DNA from: UBA3855 sp964472035
Lineage (GTDB): Bacteria; Bacillota; Clostridia; Oscillospirales; Ruminococcaceae
Length of the DNA stretch: 9,386 nucleotides
Assembly: GCA_964472035.1 (NCBI GenBank)
Contig: CAYYIT010000074.1
Span: 1 to 9,386 of the forward strand
Direction: 5' to 3'
The notes beneath the pieces are model-generated. The model saw only the letters and a list, made by a program, of their open reading frames with translations. It was not told where the DNA came from and did no database searches. Every line of letters begins with the position of its first letter. The first letter of the stretch is position 1. Shown here piece by piece: positions 1 to 5,500 of this stretch. The position numbers were made by a program, and so were the translations under genes.

Positions 1-15
1 TACCACTTCTATGTG

Positions 16-44
16 AAAAAGTCCAGCACTGGGCTGGACTTTTT
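16..44. terminator. Bidirectional hairpin terminator
   Basis: A perfect 12-bp inverted repeat (AAAAAGTCCAGC at 16-27, GCTGGACTTTTT at 33-44) encloses a five-base loop. The A-run on the left and the T-run on the right let it act as an intrinsic terminator on both strands. On the minus strand it is the likely end of the zinc-ribbon/WG-repeat transcript, whose stop codon is at 95-97. On the plus strand it would stop a transcript entering from the left edge. No gene is visible in the first 15 bases. Confidence 0.85.
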
Positions 45-53
45 TGACAGACT

Positions 54-87
54 GAAGCCCTGCTGATTCAGCAGGGCTTCTTTTTTT
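54..87 (+). terminator. Rho-independent terminator, second of a tandem pair
   Basis: A perfect 12-bp stem (GAAGCCCTGCTG at 54-65, CAGCAGGGCTTC at 69-80) with a three-base loop is followed by seven Ts (81-87). On the plus strand this is a textbook terminator for a gene left of the window. On the minus strand it lacks a good T-run, so the neighbouring hairpin at 16-44 is the better terminator for the gene starting at 2254. Confidence 0.85.
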
Positions 88-94
88 ATTCTGT

Positions 95-2254
95 TCAGGA
101 AAGCAGCATGTCGATGTTCTCGCTCGTCAGGGCATTGCCCGTGCCGAGTCCGATGAAGGCAGGGTAGCTCTGCAGCGTTGCGTAGTATTCCTCCTCCGTA
201 ACCACCTCATTATTGATGGTATAGGCGATATCCGCCGGATCCTCACACGCACCGGCATTATCGCTGTAGGAGAAGATCTCGCGGAAGGCACCGCCTTCCA
301 GGACATAGTACACGCCGTAGCTATAGCCCATGTGCAGATTTTCAACGGCCATGAAGCCCTCTTCCTCGCAGAAGCCGATGCCGCCATAAACGCCGTAATC
401 GCCAAGATCCACAAGCGCGCCGTCCTCTACGGTGTAGATCTCGCAGCTGCTGATGTGCGTCAGTCCTGTCGAGACGATCAGCTCCGGAATGCCGTTGCTG
501 TCCATGTCGTACAGGTCAAAGCCCTTGCTGTCAGTATTGCCTGCATTGTAATGTGACAGCAGGACATCGCGGTAGAGACCCGTCCAGCCGGCGTCTTCCT
601 CCGGCATGGTCGGAGCAGGCAGCTCCTCGTCGAGGTCGAAGGTGATCACACCCCACAGACCGTCCTGCTTGACCCATGCCTTATTCTTGTAGACAGGCTC
701 GATGGCCTCGAACTCCCCGAAGGGGATCACGCACGCGCCGGACGTGTCGTACAGGGCATATTCGCCGTCCTGACAGAGAACGACATAGCCGCAGGATGCG
801 TCGAACGCCATGTTCCACTCGTAGTGGCCGTTCTCGTCATTGATGACGAGTGCGCGGTTGCGCTCCCATGCAGCGTCGTATTCAAAGGGGATCACTTCGT
901 TGCCTTCTGCATCGAGATAGCCCCATTTTCCGTCCTTTTTCATGGGAATAATGCCGTCTGTGAAATTGCCGGCATCCTCATAAATGAAGTCCGTCACCGC
1001 TTCGCCGTCCACGATCAGGGCGTAGGAACGGTTGTCATAATCGATGGTGCACTGCAGCTCCGTATAGCCGCCGTCGTAGACGATCTCCTCCACATCCTCG
1101 ATCAGGATCATGGGCATGGGATCCAGGGGATCGGTGTAGAACTCGCTGCCGAAATTGGAGAGAACGGTGGCATTTTCGTCCGGCCAGTATCCGAAGGAGG
1201 GATCGGGGGAAGTACCCATAATATCGGCTGGCTCTACAACGGAAATGATACTTCCGTCATCGAGCAGCTCCCAGCCGTTGTAATAGTCCTCGCCGGTGAG
1301 CAGGATGCGCGCATCGTAGCCCACATAGATCTCGGTGTATTCCGGCGCGGCAACCAGAATGCCCTCGTAGTCGATCACACCGAAGAGACCGTCCATGCAG
1401 ATGGCGCTGTACTTGCTGTAAAGGTGGGAGCTGTTGAGGGCGAAATTATCGTCCACGGGACGGGACATCTGCAGCACGCCGATGAAATCCGCCTCGATCT
1501 GCGGCTCGAGATACCATTTGTAAGGTGCTGCCGGCTCGGTGGGTGCCTCGGTGGGAGCCTCCGTCGGTGCCTCAGTCTCTTCCTCGGTGGGCGCCTCGGT
1601 CTCTTCCTCGGTTTCCGGCTCTGCGCCCTCCGCCGCATGGTCGAGCAGGTCCTCGTTCAGCTCCATTTCCTCCGCATCCTCGGGAGAAACGGGATTCGGG
1701 AAAGCGCCGACACAGACGTCGGTCTCCACGGCGGCGGACAGCACCTGCTCCTCCTCCACATAGAAGCCGTAGCCTTCAAGCTCCTCGATATCGTCCCATT
1801 CCTCGTCCAGAAGCCACAGGAAATAGTCCGGATCGGAAACACTCACGTCACCGGATTCCGGCGCATCCTCGGGCTTTTCGTAGGATTCGCTGAACAGGTA
1901 ATAGCCGTCCTCGACCGCAAAGCCCTCCTCGCGGATCAGGGTGATCGCCGTGTCGGCAGCCTCGTACAGCTTCTCCGCCTTCCGGTTGGCAGCGTCCACC
2001 TCGGAGGCAGTGATGCCGGTGTCCTTCGGCTGACGCAGATGCAGCACGAGCGCGGTCGTACCGCCGCCCAGCACCGCAATACCTGCAATGATGCCAAGGA
2101 TCAGCGGAAGCGTCCGCTTTGTTTTCTTCGGGCTTTCCGGTACCGCCTCCGGCTCCGGAAGCGGCTCAGCCGGAGCTGCCGCCATGGAGGCGCCGCAGCC
2201 GATGCAGAATTTCGCACCGTCCGCATTGTCCTTACCGCATTTTTGACAGAACAT
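95..2254 (-). CDS. Membrane-anchored zinc-ribbon protein with WG repeats
   Basis: Predicted 719-residue protein of unknown role. The N-terminus is a zinc ribbon with two CxxC pairs (C3/C6, C17/C20). A Pro/Glu-rich spacer follows, then one membrane helix at about 48-73. Lysines and arginine just before the helix (43-47) favour a cytoplasmic zinc ribbon and an external C-terminal part. An acidic region with a Thr-Glu-Ala-Pro linker (about 212-241) leads into WG-type repeat units near 283-308, 440-464 and 494-537; KWGYLDAEGNEVIPFEYD is the clearest. The C-terminal part carries an Asp-rich DMDSNGIPEL motif (583-592) like calcium-loop sequences in clostridial surface proteins. The ATG is set by AAAGGAAGG six bases upstream. 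Zinc ribbon-helix-WG architectures are common in Ruminococcus-type genomes; WG repeats suggest binding of an extracellular ligand, which is inference. No clear promoter lies between it and the tRNA terminator. Confidence 0.85.
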   Translation of the reverse strand: MFCQKCGKDNADGAKFCIGCGASMAAAPAEPLPEPEAVPESPKKTKRTLPLILGIIAGIAVLGGGTTALVLHLRQPKDTGITASEVDAANRKAEKLYEAADTAITLIREEGFAVEDGYYLFSESYEKPEDAPESGDVSVSDPDYFLWLLDEEWDDIEELEGYGFYVEEEQVLSAAVETDVCVGAFPNPVSPEDAEEMELNEDLLDHAAEGAEPETEEETEAPTEEETEAPTEAPTEAPTEPAAPYKWYLEPQIEADFIGVLQMSRPVDDNFALNSSHLYSKYSAICMDGLFGVIDYEGILVAAPEYTEIYVGYDARILLTGEDYYNGWELLDDGSIISVVEPADIMGTSPDPSFGYWPDENATVLSNFGSEFYTDPLDPMPMILIEDVEEIVYDGGYTELQCTIDYDNRSYALIVDGEAVTDFIYEDAGNFTDGIIPMKKDGKWGYLDAEGNEVIPFEYDAAWERNRALVINDENGHYEWNMAFDASCGYVVLCQDGEYALYDTSGACVIPFGEFEAIEPVYKNKAWVKQDGLWGVITFDLDEELPAPTMPEEDAGWTGLYRDVLLSHYNAGNTDSKGFDLYDMDSNGIPELIVSTGLTHISSCEIYTVEDGALVDLGDYGVYGGIGFCEEEGFMAVENLHMGYSYGVYYVLEGGAFREIFSYSDNAGACEDPADIAYTINNEVVTEEEYYATLQSYPAFIGLGTGNALTSENIDMLLS
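1532..1621 (-). repeat. Tandem Thr-Glu-Ala-Pro coding repeat
   Basis: Within the WG-repeat protein, residues about 212-241 are built from units of EAPT and EEET. At DNA level this is a 12-base-like tandem repeat (GGTGCCTCGGTG on the plus strand, with variants). Such linkers are flexible spacers between a membrane anchor and external domains in Gram-positive surface proteins. The unit number is a likely source of length variation between strains. Confidence 0.75.
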
Positions 2255-2284
2255 AGATATCCTTCCTTTCTATGGATCATATGT

Positions 2285-2317
2285 AAAAAAGCCACCCTGA
2301 GCGACTCAGGATGGCTT
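2285..2317 (-). terminator. Terminator of the tRNA-Arg gene
   Basis: On the minus strand an 11-bp stem (plus-strand arms 2291-2301 and 2305-2315, one G-U pair) with a three-base loop is followed by six Ts (2285-2290 as A on the plus strand). It starts seven bases past the tRNA 3' CCA and is the expected end of the tRNA transcript. It leaves only about 30 bases before the start codon at 2254, so the downstream gene probably depends on read-through or a promoter overlapping this hairpin. Confidence 0.85.
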
Positions 2318-2323
2318 ACGTTC

Positions 2324-2400
2324 TGGCGTGCCTGGAGGGACTCGAACCCCCGACCTACTGGTTCGTAGCCAGTCACTCTATCCAGCTGAGCTACAGGCAC
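2324..2400 (-). tRNA. tRNA-Arg (anticodon ACG)
   Basis: The minus strand folds into a full cloverleaf. The acceptor stem is GTGCCTG with CAGGCAC, the D stem GCTC/GAGT, and the anticodon stem ACTGG/CCAGT with loop CTACGAA, giving anticodon ACG. The T arm is GGGGG-TTCGAGT-CCCTC. Discriminator G and CCA are encoded (2324-2327). ACG, read after deamination to ICG, decodes CGU, CGC and CGA arginine codons. The length of 77 with CCA is normal. It has its own promoter and terminator, so it is a single-gene unit. tRNA 3' ends are common integration sites, but I see no integrase or duplicated tRNA end here. Confidence 0.97.
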
Positions 2401-2418
2401 GTCTACCGAACAGTATTT

Positions 2419-2447
2419 ATTATACCACGGCATCCGCTGTTTGTCAA
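2419..2447 (-). promoter_or_regulatory. Consensus sigma-A promoter of tRNA-Arg with UP-like A-tracts
   Basis: On the minus strand TTGACA (2447-2442) and TATAAT (2424-2419) are both perfect consensus and separated by exactly 17 bases. Initiation about seven bases past the -10 box would give a 5' leader of roughly 12 bases before the mature tRNA end at 2400. Immediately upstream of the -35 box (about 2448-2478) are runs of A and T that look like an UP element, as expected for a strong stable-RNA promoter. Confidence 0.92.
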
Positions 2448-2640
2448 GCTTTTTTTTCAATTTTTTCAAAAAAAGTTGCACGGAATCAAAAAAACGCGAT
2501 GCATTGGGATTTAATGGACTGCCTTCCTGACCTTCGATACGAATTCTCTATCAGGCTGCCCAGTCGTATGAGCATGCAGCATCTTCTGTCCGGAATTGCC
2601 AAGGGTCTGGGACAGAGCAAAGCGAATGTCCCAGGGCAGG

Positions 2641-2706
2641 GTAGGGCGCGGCAGCGCCCTACTATGATTCCCCCTCCCTTTAGGGAGGGGGTTAGGGGGA
2701 GGGCAG
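2641..2706 (-). repeat. Palindromic intergenic repeat, copy A
   Basis: On the minus strand a C-rich lead (2706 downward) is followed by a perfect hairpin CCCCCTCCCT/AGGGAGGGGG (plus arms 2670-2679 and 2682-2691) and then a second perfect 9-bp hairpin GTAGGGCGC/GCGCCCTAC (2641-2649 and 2654-2662). The same arrangement appears at 9321-9386 on the opposite strand, with the C-rich lead and first hairpin conserved and a different second hairpin. Both copies lie 3' of a gene and in the same orientation to it; here hpf ends 68 bases upstream. It resembles REP-like dispersed repeats; its function is not known from the sequence. Confidence 0.75.
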
Positions 2707-2735
2707 TTTTGCATTCCCATCGGAAGGAAAGCAAT

Positions 2736-2763
2736 GCCCCCTTTGCCGGAAGGCATCGGGGGC
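2736..2763 (-). terminator. Possible weak terminator of hpf
   Basis: A GC-rich hairpin (GCCCCC at 2736-2741 with GGGGGC at 2758-2763, an inner GCC/GGC pair and a four-base GGAA loop on the plus strand) begins 11 bases past the hpf stop codon. The minus-strand sequence after it is only moderately T-rich (ATTGCTTTCC), so termination may be inefficient or may also involve the palindromic repeat further downstream. Confidence 0.4.
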
Positions 2764-2774
2764 GTGCTGCATAC

Positions 2775-3302
2775 TTACTCTTTTTCAGGTGCCAGAACGG
2801 CATAGCCGTCATCGTCACGCTTGTACACCACATTGATCTCGCCGGTGGGCGCGTCAATGTACATGAAGAAGCTGTGGCCGAGCATGTTCATCTGCAGGAT
2901 CGCTTCCTCCACGCTCATCGGGCGCAGCACGAAGGACTTGCGGCGGATGACATTGAAATCCGTCTGCTCTTCGACCGTATCCTGGAATTCCTGCTTGAAG
3001 GCGGTATCCTTCAGACGCTTTTCCAGACGGGTCTTGTTCTTGCGGATCTGGCGGATGATTTTGTCGATGGCTGCGTCGAGCGCATCCTTCTTATCCTCTG
3101 CAGTCTGTTCTGCACGATAGATCATCTGATTGTAGCGCACGGTCAGTTCCAGAATGATCTGACCCTTCTGCTCAGACAGTACCAGCTTTGCATCGGCTTC
3201 GTCACCGAAGAACTTGTCCAGCTTGGCGTCCAGCTTCTGCTGCGCATAATCGGTAAAGGATTGGGAGATCTGCATTTTTTTTGCGTTGATTGTCATTTTC
3301 AA
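2775..3302 (-). CDS. hpf: Ribosome hibernation promoting factor, long form
   Basis: 175 residues, the usual size of long-form HPF. The N-terminal S30AE/RaiA-like domain (about 1-100) binds the 30S decoding region and blocks tRNA and mRNA. The C-terminal domain (about 118-172, with SVEEAILQMNMLGHSFFMYID and the ending GEINVVYKRDDDGYAVLAP, a family hallmark) dimerises 70S ribosomes into 100S particles. A basic middle segment (RKNKTRLEKRLK) fits rRNA contact. The start is taken as TTG at 3300-3302: AAAGGAGG lies eight bases upstream, the normal distance, and this gives the MKMTINAKK beginning typical of the family. ATG two codons later (3294-3296) would sit 14 bases from the same site and is less likely. 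It is transcribed alone from the promoter at 3353-3381, divergently from the cell-wall operon. A hairpin lies in the short leader. Use in stationary phase or stress is known for the family; regulation here is not shown. Confidence 0.95.
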   Translation of the reverse strand: MKMTINAKKMQISQSFTDYAQQKLDAKLDKFFGDEADAKLVLSEQKGQIILELTVRYNQMIYRAEQTAEDKKDALDAAIDKIIRQIRKNKTRLEKRLKDTAFKQEFQDTVEEQTDFNVIRRKSFVLRPMSVEEAILQMNMLGHSFFMYIDAPTGEINVVYKRDDDGYAVLAPEKE

Positions 3303-3320
3303 GATGGTTTCCTCCTTTAC

Positions 3321-3340
3321 ACGGAAGTCTCTGCTTCCGT
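3321..3340 (-). promoter_or_regulatory. Hairpin in the hpf leader next to the ribosome binding site
   Basis: A perfect 7-bp stem (ACGGAAG at 3321-3327, CTTCCGT at 3334-3340, six-base loop) occupies most of the roughly 45-base hpf leader. It ends two bases before AAAGGAGG (3318-3311 on the minus strand). There is no T-run, so it is not a terminator. It could stabilise the 5' end or modulate access to the ribosome binding site; this is inference. Confidence 0.5.
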
Positions 3341-3352
3341 TATGATACTACC

Positions 3353-3381
3353 ATTATAACATATCCTCCAAAATTTTTCAA
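3353..3381 (-). promoter_or_regulatory. Sigma-A promoter of hpf
   Basis: On the minus strand TTGAAA (3381-3376) and TATAAT (3358-3353) are spaced by 17 bases. The -10 box is perfect and the -35 box differs from consensus at one position. A/T-rich sequence precedes it (about 3382-3420). Predicted initiation near 3346 gives a leader of about 44 bases. Confidence 0.85.
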
Positions 3382-3451
3382 GTACTTTTTCAAAATTTTA
3401 TGAAAAATTGCGAAAGAATTTTTGCGCAGCGTCCGTTTTGCCGGAATATGG

Positions 3452-3480
3452 TTGCGATTTACCGGAAAATGTATTATAAT
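3452..3480 (+). promoter_or_regulatory. Sigma-A promoter of the FHA-SEDS-PBP operon
   Basis: TTGCGA (3452-3457) and a perfect TATAAT (3475-3480) are separated by 17 bases. Transcription would start near 3487 and leave a leader of about 80 bases before the GTG start at 3567. It is back-to-back with the hpf promoter; the two -35 boxes are about 70 bases apart with A/T-rich DNA between them. Confidence 0.8.
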
Positions 3481-3488
3481 AGAAGTAT

Positions 3489-3510
3489 GGAGCCCGCCGC
3501 ACGGGCTTCC
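3489..3510 (+). promoter_or_regulatory. Leader hairpin of the FHA-SEDS-PBP mRNA
   Basis: AGCCCG (3491-3496) and CGGGCT (3502-3507) pair around a five-base loop, extended by GG/CC with a one-base bulge. It sits at the very 5' end of the predicted transcript and is not followed by a T-run. It may protect the mRNA end; no riboswitch class is recognised. Confidence 0.35.
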
Positions 3511-3566
3511 GTGAAGAAGAAACACCGATCGTTGATCATACAAGAATCAGAAAAGGAGAGAGGCCT

Positions 3567-4025
3567 GTGTCAGATTTTCTCGAAATGCTCGGATCGCTCG
3601 AGATCCCCGATCTCATCCTCTGCGCCATCGCCGTAGTCATACTGGATCTGTTCGCGCTGGCGGTCATCCTCGCGGCGAACCGCGAGAGCAAGCTCTGCGC
3701 CAAGCGCTGGCAGAAGGTCAGCGCGGATCTGGAGCTTCGCGTCAAGGGGCAGCACTATCCGCTGGAGGCGGATGAGATCCTCATCGGCCGTCATATTTCC
3801 GCGGACATCCGCATTCCCGATCCCTCCGTATCGCGCTACCATGCCGTCATGACCGTCAGCGGCGGCGTCTGGAGCATCACGGATCTCGGTGCCAAGAGCG
3901 GCACCTACGTCAACAACCACCGCGTCCATCAGGCGAAGCTCCTGCCGGGCGATTCCATCCGCATCGGCAGCACCGTGCTGCAGCTGGTACGCAAGCCGAA
4001 GCACGCAGAAAGGGGAGGTGCCTGA
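3567..4025 (+). CDS. Membrane-anchored FHA domain protein
   Basis: 152 residues. One membrane helix (about 14-37) follows an acidic N-terminus and is followed by basic residues, so the C-terminal FHA domain (about 58-142) should be cytoplasmic. FHA landmarks are present: the GR pair in ILIGRHISADI (74-75), SVSRYH (87-92) and SGTYVNN (111-117). These residues bind phosphothreonine in the family, so this is probably a phospho-reader that recruits or senses a phosphorylated partner. The start is GTG at 3567, set by AGGAG eight bases upstream. It is the first gene of the operon and its TGA overlaps the ATG of the SEDS gene by one base, indicating translational coupling. The arrangement recalls actinobacterial FhaB beside rodA and pbpA. 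The ligand is unknown; the Thr-rich tail of the next protein is one candidate. No Ser/Thr kinase is seen in the window. Confidence 0.9.
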   Translation: MSDFLEMLGSLEIPDLILCAIAVVILDLFALAVILAANRESKLCAKRWQKVSADLELRVKGQHYPLEADEILIGRHISADIRIPDPSVSRYHAVMTVSGGVWSITDLGAKSGTYVNNHRVHQAKLLPGDSIRIGSTVLQLVRKPKHAERGGA

Positions 4026-5500
4026 TGTATAAGAACGGACTTTCCTATATCGGCGTCATTCTGCTCATGCTGCTGACGCATCTGTCCATGCTGGGTATCG
4101 TCCTCGTGCGCGGAAACTATGACTCCGCCGCGGACGTCCTGCTGCTGGCAGGCGTGGTGCTGGGTCTGGACTTCCTCTACATTATTGTAACGCTCTGCTA
4201 CAAACAGATGACCTATACGCTGGATCTGCTGCTGATCGGCATACTGAACATGAGTCTGATCTTCCAGTCGTGCTTCGGGGGCGTGTCGCTCTCCAAGAAG
4301 CACCTGCTCACGATCATCGCTTCGCTCGTCTGCTGCCAGCTCGGATTTCTGCTGACCCGCAACCACGAGTGGATCCGCCGGCAGAAGAAATACGTCTACG
4401 GCGTGATCGGCTTCCTCGTGCTGTGCATCCTCTTCCTGACCGGAGGACGGAGCATGTGGATCAACATCGGCTCGTTCTCGCTGCAGCCGTCGGAATTCAT
4501 CAAGCCCTGCTTCATCCTGATCGCCGCCGCTTCCATCGTGGAGCTGCACAAGAAGATCAAGATCCTCTTTTTCTATGTGTCCAAGGACACGCTCTGTCTC
4601 TGCGGCATGACCGTCATCATCTTCGGTCTGCAGTGGTGGTGCCGTGACCTCGGAAGCCTTCCGACCTTTGCAGCGATCTTTGTCTGTGCGCTGTTCTGCC
4701 GTCTGTGCTATCCGCGCGCAAAGCTCTCCAAGACCGCCATCACCATCTTCTGCATCGGCGGCGTGATCCTTGCCGCAGTGGCATGGATGCTCGCGCCCTC
4801 CTATGTGCAGGACCGCCTGCATGTGGACATCTGGGCGGACAGGGACGGCAACGGCTGGCAGCAGTGCGAAGCCCTCATCGGCATCGCGAGGGGCGGCTGG
4901 CTCGGACTCGGCCCCGGACAGGGAAGACTCCACAAGGTCTTCGCCTACGAGTCGGATATCGTCTTTGCCACCATCTGTGAGGAGTGGGGACTGCTGACCG
5001 GTGTCCTCATGGTCATCCTCATCCTGCTGATGCTGACGACGGTGCTGATCAACCCTCCGAAGAGCTATTACCACGCCACCATGTCCGCCGGCATCGTTGC
5101 GGCGTTCGTGGCACAGATGGCGCTGAATATTTTCGGTGCCTGCAATATGATCCCGTTCACGGGCGTGACCCTGCCGTTCATCTCGCAGGGCGGCAGCTCC
5201 ATGGTGACCTGCGGCTTCCTCATCGGCATGCTCAAGGCAGGCCAGTCGCCGCTGTTCCGGCATAAGGAGACCGAGCATGCCCGCCACCAGCCCAAACATA
5301 CACCGCCGCGCAGCACGCCTCCATCTGCCGGGAAACCCCGCAGCACCGGTACACGCTCCGCTGCCCCTGCCGGAAGAACCACCGGCACACGTCCGGGCAC
5401 AGCGCCCGGAAGAAGCGGAACCACCGGCACCGCAACGCGCGCCTATACGCCCGTCCGGACGGCGGCGCCTTCTGACAGAGAAAGGAGGGGACGCTCATGA
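4025..5500 (+). CDS. SEDS peptidoglycan glycosyltransferase (FtsW/RodA/SpoVE family)
   Basis: 491 residues, polytopic. SEDS proteins polymerise lipid II into glycan strands together with a class B PBP. Hallmarks are WINIGSFSLQPSEFIK (about 145-160), DLGSLP near 208-213, the external loop with IGIARGGWLGLGPGQG (285-300), ESDIVFATICEEWG (309-322), and PFTGVTLPFISQGGSS (377-392). D311 aligns with the Asp of the TDFIFA motif that is essential in RodA and FtsW, so the enzyme looks active. After the last helix (about residue 403) there is an unusual cytoplasmic tail of about 77 residues, rich in Thr, Pro, Arg and Gly, without predicted fold. The ATG overlaps the FHA stop (TGATG), with GGGGAGG six bases upstream. 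The TGA overlaps the PBP start (ATGA). Sequence alone does not decide between a division and an elongation role; pairing with a PbpA-like protein suggests a RodA-type or growth-specific synthase. Confidence 0.93.
   Translation: MYKNGLSYIGVILLMLLTHLSMLGIVLVRGNYDSAADVLLLAGVVLGLDFLYIIVTLCYKQMTYTLDLLLIGILNMSLIFQSCFGGVSLSKKHLLTIIASLVCCQLGFLLTRNHEWIRRQKKYVYGVIGFLVLCILFLTGGRSMWINIGSFSLQPSEFIKPCFILIAAASIVELHKKIKILFFYVSKDTLCLCGMTVIIFGLQWWCRDLGSLPTFAAIFVCALFCRLCYPRAKLSKTAITIFCIGGVILAAVAWMLAPSYVQDRLHVDIWADRDGNGWQQCEALIGIARGGWLGLGPGQGRLHKVFAYESDIVFATICEEWGLLTGVLMVILILLMLTTVLINPPKSYYHATMSAGIVAAFVAQMALNIFGACNMIPFTGVTLPFISQGGSSMVTCGFLIGMLKAGQSPLFRHKETEHARHQPKHTPPRSTPPSAGKPRSTGTRSAAPAGRTTGTRPGTAPGRSGTTGTATRAYTPVRTAAPSDRERRGRS

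Larger units (their letters stand above)
2448..2774. other. Gene-free region between tRNA-Arg and hpf
   Basis: No credible gene is present. From left to right it holds the A/T-tracts upstream of the tRNA promoter (2448-2478), a weak inverted repeat ATACGA/TCGTAT (2537-2542 with 2564-2569), an 8-bp hairpin CTGGGACA/TGTCCCAG (2607-2614 with 2627-2634), the palindromic repeat element at 2641-2706, and a GC-rich hairpin at 2736-2763 just after the hpf stop codon. Short open frames here run through the repeats, lack convincing ribosome binding sites and show low-complexity Pro/Gly/Arg composition. Confidence 0.7.

Noticed and set aside
824..2368. Plus-strand open frame of 514 codons opposite the zinc-ribbon/WG gene
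   Set aside because: It is antisense to a gene with clear domains, runs across the tRNA terminator and tRNA gene, has no convincing ribosome binding site, and its translation matches no recognisable family. It is a by-product of GC-rich third codon positions.
2641..2706. Possible CRISPR-type or phage attachment repeat
   Set aside because: There are only two dispersed copies, no regular spacers and no cas or integrase genes. The two-hairpin structure fits an intergenic palindromic repeat better.
2511..2756. Small minus-strand frame of 81 codons downstream of hpf
   Set aside because: Its middle is the translated palindromic repeat (PPPNPLPKGRG) and its composition is low-complexity. No good ribosome binding site precedes it.
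2328..3359. Plus-strand open frame of 343 codons across tRNA-Arg, the repeat and hpf
   Set aside because: It reads through a tRNA gene, its promoter, a palindromic repeat and the antisense of hpf, so it cannot be a real gene.
3929..5299. Minus-strand open frame of 456 codons opposite the SEDS gene
   Set aside because: Its translation is a His/Asp/Gln/Glu-rich sequence typical of antisense frames over GC-rich membrane protein genes. The plus-strand SEDS signatures are unmistakable.
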